DNA from: SIG701 sp045611685
GTDB taxonomy: Bacteria > Bacillota > Clostridia > Oscillospirales > CAG-272
NCBI GenBank assembly: GCA_045611685.1
Contig: JAZKXO010000079.1
Span: 186,001-250,000, forward strand
DNA: 64,000 nucleotides
Direction of reading: 5' to 3'
Part shown: one piece after another, positions 62,431 through 64,000 of the stretch
Layout of the letters: every line of letters starts with the position of its first letter
Numbering within the stretch: the stretch's first letter is position 1
Notes under the pieces: model-generated
What the model saw: only the letters and a program-made list of their open reading frames with translations
Told to the model about the DNA's origin: nothing
Database searches by the model: none
Position numbers and translations under genes: made by a program

Positions 62431-63633
62431 ATGGCAAAGTTTGAAAAGATCCCGAAGTTTCTGAAAGGCGGTCCGATCGTCGTTATCGGCAAGATCATCC
62501 TGACTGCAGCCGTTTTATATTGCGGATTCTTTCTCGGCTTTCTTTCGTTTATCTTTATGACCGCCGAGGGCGTACATCCCGTGATCGCCTACGGGTCCAT
62601 GCTCCTCTTCCCTGCTCTGGTACTCCCGCTCATTTGGGTGAAGCGCCGTATGCGCGTCCTTCTGGGATGGAGCATTTTCGCCGCCGTTTTCGTTTTGGTG
62701 CTCGGTATCAATCTCGGTGTGAACGCCTACAACGAATCCATCACCGTCGACACCTCGCCCAATATCAATGTATATGAGTATCTTCCCTTTGATGAGAACT
62801 CGAAAATCGTAACGCTTGAAAACGAGGCGTCTCTCCGCTTTACAGAAGCGGATGTCCTCCCCGTCCTCGACGGCGCTGCCGCCGTATTCCCCGTCTATTC
62901 CGCGTTCGTGAACGCCGTGTATCCCGCCCCGCAGAAAATCGATTCCGAGGGCGTTTTCCAGTACAACAACACGCCGCAGGGGTACGAGCGGCTCGCGCGA
63001 AAGGTAACGGACGTCTTCTTCGGTGCTTATCCCTCCGAGGAACAGATCGCCTACGCGAAAGAAAACAACACTACCTTCGTATTCACGCCTATCGGCGCGG
63101 ATGCATTCGTGTTCTTCGTACATAAAGATAACCCGATCGACAATCTGACAACGGAGCAGATCCGCAAGATCTACTCCGGCGAGATCACGAACTGGAAAGA
63201 ACTCGGCGGCAAAAACGAAAAGATTGCCGCATTCCAGCGAAACGAGGGCAGCGGCAGCCAGAGCATGCTCGTTCGCTTTATGGACGGTGCACCGCTTATG
63301 GATCCGCCGACCGAGCTTGTAAACGATCTTATGTCCGGCATCGTGGAGCGGGTATCAAAATACAGGAGCACCACCGCCGCGATCGGCTTTTCCTACCGCT
63401 ACTACATGGAAGGCATTATTAAAAATCCGGATATCAAGCTTTTGAGCATAGATGGCGTGGCCCCCACTCTCGAAAACATCAAAAGCGGTGCGTATCCGAT
63501 CACGGGTCCGCTTTACGCCGTAACGTACGAGGGCGAGACGAACCCGAACGTGCAGATCCTTATCGATTGGATCCTCTCCCCCGAGGGACAGAAAATCATT
63601 GAAAAAACCGGTTACGCCGGTGTAGAATCATAA
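62431..63633 (+). CDS. PstS-like substrate-binding protein with three N-terminal membrane helices (400 aa)
   Basis: GAAGGAGG precedes the ATG. Residues about 15-100 hold three helices: GKIILTAAVLYCGFFLGFLSFIFM, AYGSMLLFPALVLPLIWV and LGWSIFAAVFVLVLGINLGV. The rest, outside, is a PstS/PBP-like domain: VFTPIGADAFVFFVHKDNPIDNLTTEQIRKIYSGEITNWKELGG and IAAFQRNEGSGSQSMLVRFM, the phosphate-loop-like region, then PNVQILIDWILSPEGQKIIEKTGYAGV. Canonical PstS is a lipoprotein with pst genes nearby; here there is no transporter. It lies behind a T-box and before a sulfhydrylase-type gene, so its ligand may not be phosphate. Confidence 0.85.
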   Translation: MAKFEKIPKFLKGGPIVVIGKIILTAAVLYCGFFLGFLSFIFMTAEGVHPVIAYGSMLLFPALVLPLIWVKRRMRVLLGWSIFAAVFVLVLGINLGVNAYNESITVDTSPNINVYEYLPFDENSKIVTLENEASLRFTEADVLPVLDGAAAVFPVYSAFVNAVYPAPQKIDSEGVFQYNNTPQGYERLARKVTDVFFGAYPSEEQIAYAKENNTTFVFTPIGADAFVFFVHKDNPIDNLTTEQIRKIYSGEITNWKELGGKNEKIAAFQRNEGSGSQSMLVRFMDGAPLMDPPTELVNDLMSGIVERVSKYRSTTAAIGFSYRYYMEGIIKNPDIKLLSIDGVAPTLENIKSGAYPITGPLYAVTYEGETNPNVQILIDWILSPEGQKIIEKTGYAGVES

Positions 63634-63667
63634 ATTACTGAAAAGAGCCAAACAAAGGAGATATACT

Positions 63668-64000
63668 ATGAGCGATTTAAGAATTGAAACGAAATGCGTA
63701 CAGGGTGGCTACACGCCGGGCAACGGTGAGCCCCGTCAGATCCCGATCATCCAGAGTACCACCTTCAAATACGAGACCAGCGAGGATATGGGCAAGCTGT
63801 TCGATCTCGAAGCCAGCGGCTATTTCTATTCCCGCCTCCAGAACCCGACCTGTGACACCGTCGCCGCAAAGATCGCGGCTCTCGAGGGCGGCCCGGCGGC
63901 TATGCTCCTCAGCTCCGGCCAGGCAGCTTCCTTCTTCAGTATTTTCAATCTCGCATCGTGCGGCGATCACGTGGTATCGTCTTCCTCCATCTACGGCGGT
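63668..64000 (+). CDS. O-acetylhomoserine sulfhydrylase / cystathionine-synthase-type PLP enzyme (3' truncated by window edge)
   Basis: The first 111 residues are seen. RIETKCVQGGYTPGNGEPRQIPIIQSTTFKYETSEDMGKLFDLEASGYFYSRLQNPTCDTVAAKIAALEGGPAAMLLSSGQAA is the start of the Cys/Met metabolism PLP family, with the substrate-site YSRLQNPT and the PLP phosphate loop SSGQAA. The form TYKYES-like plus FDLEASGY is closest to O-acetylhomoserine aminocarboxypropyltransferase (MetY). AAAGGAG precedes the ATG. It lies 34 bases after the PstS-like gene with no promoter between, so the T-box should control it too. Confidence 0.88.
   Translation, partial: MSDLRIETKCVQGGYTPGNGEPRQIPIIQSTTFKYETSEDMGKLFDLEASGYFYSRLQNPTCDTVAAKIAALEGGPAAMLLSSGQAASFFSIFNLASCGDHVVSSSSIYGG

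Overview
The window looks like a chromosomal segment of a Gram-positive, endospore-lineage Clostridia member (Bacillota), probably a gut-type Oscillospirales or Christensenellales relative. The grounds are strong Shine-Dalgarno sites, sigma-A promoters with 17-18 bp spacers, a lysine riboswitch, a T-box leader, a Gram-positive LexA box, CwlD, an LCP-like protein, an HPr-like protein and the gene orders hisZGDCBHAFI and argCJBDF. The genus call is an inference. Almost all of the window is dense core metabolism of moderately high GC, with one AT-rich accessory patch at 26.2-27.8 kb.

Layout: 0-3.4 kb, trpS facing the lysine-riboswitch-controlled dapA-dapB pair. 3.4-6.2 kb, queA, a small secreted or membrane ORF and SOS-controlled dinB. 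6.3-9.4 kb, tRNA-Leu and a two-gene FAD oxidoreductase unit in which the second protein carries a DUF1667-like tail. 9.4-15.4 kb, an HPr-like protein without the phosphocarrier histidine, an LCP-like protein, glycyl-tRNA synthetase, rsmA, small envelope proteins (one a 49-residue peptide that is little more than a sortase-type sorting signal) and a ProX/YbaK deacylase. 15.5-23.1 kb, a complete nine-gene histidine operon. 23.1-25.9 kb, a large uncharacterised protein and a hemolysin-III family protein.

25.9-27.8 kb is the most unusual region. It starts with tRNA-Gln, followed by a copy of the tRNA 3' end, a 159-bp structured element present twice (about 97% identical, 1114 bp apart), an array of short palindromes, and two unrelated AT-rich small genes that share homologous promoters and homologous 3' tails. 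It reads as a tandem cassette array at a tRNA attachment site.

27.8-41.1 kb: a copper ATPase fused in frame to a CopZ-like domain that keeps its own ribosome-binding site, an AraC regulator, an HpcH/HpaI-type aldolase, an FAD oxidoreductase, a phosphatase, MscL, tRNA-Thr, an M20 peptidase, murI and two cell-surface proteins. 41.1-46.6 kb, the arginine operon with an ARG box. 46.7-56.5 kb, a WYL regulator, cca, a Xer-type recombinase, cwlD, radA, a nitroreductase and the rbfA-nrnA-truB unit. 56.6-61.8 kb, a YhaO/YhaN nuclease-ATPase pair and an acyl-CoA ligase. 62.0-64.0 kb, a T-box leader (Met specifier inferred) ahead of a membrane-anchored PstS-like protein and the start of an O-acetylhomoserine sulfhydrylase-type gene. 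All function calls are by reading of sequence motifs; no database search was run.
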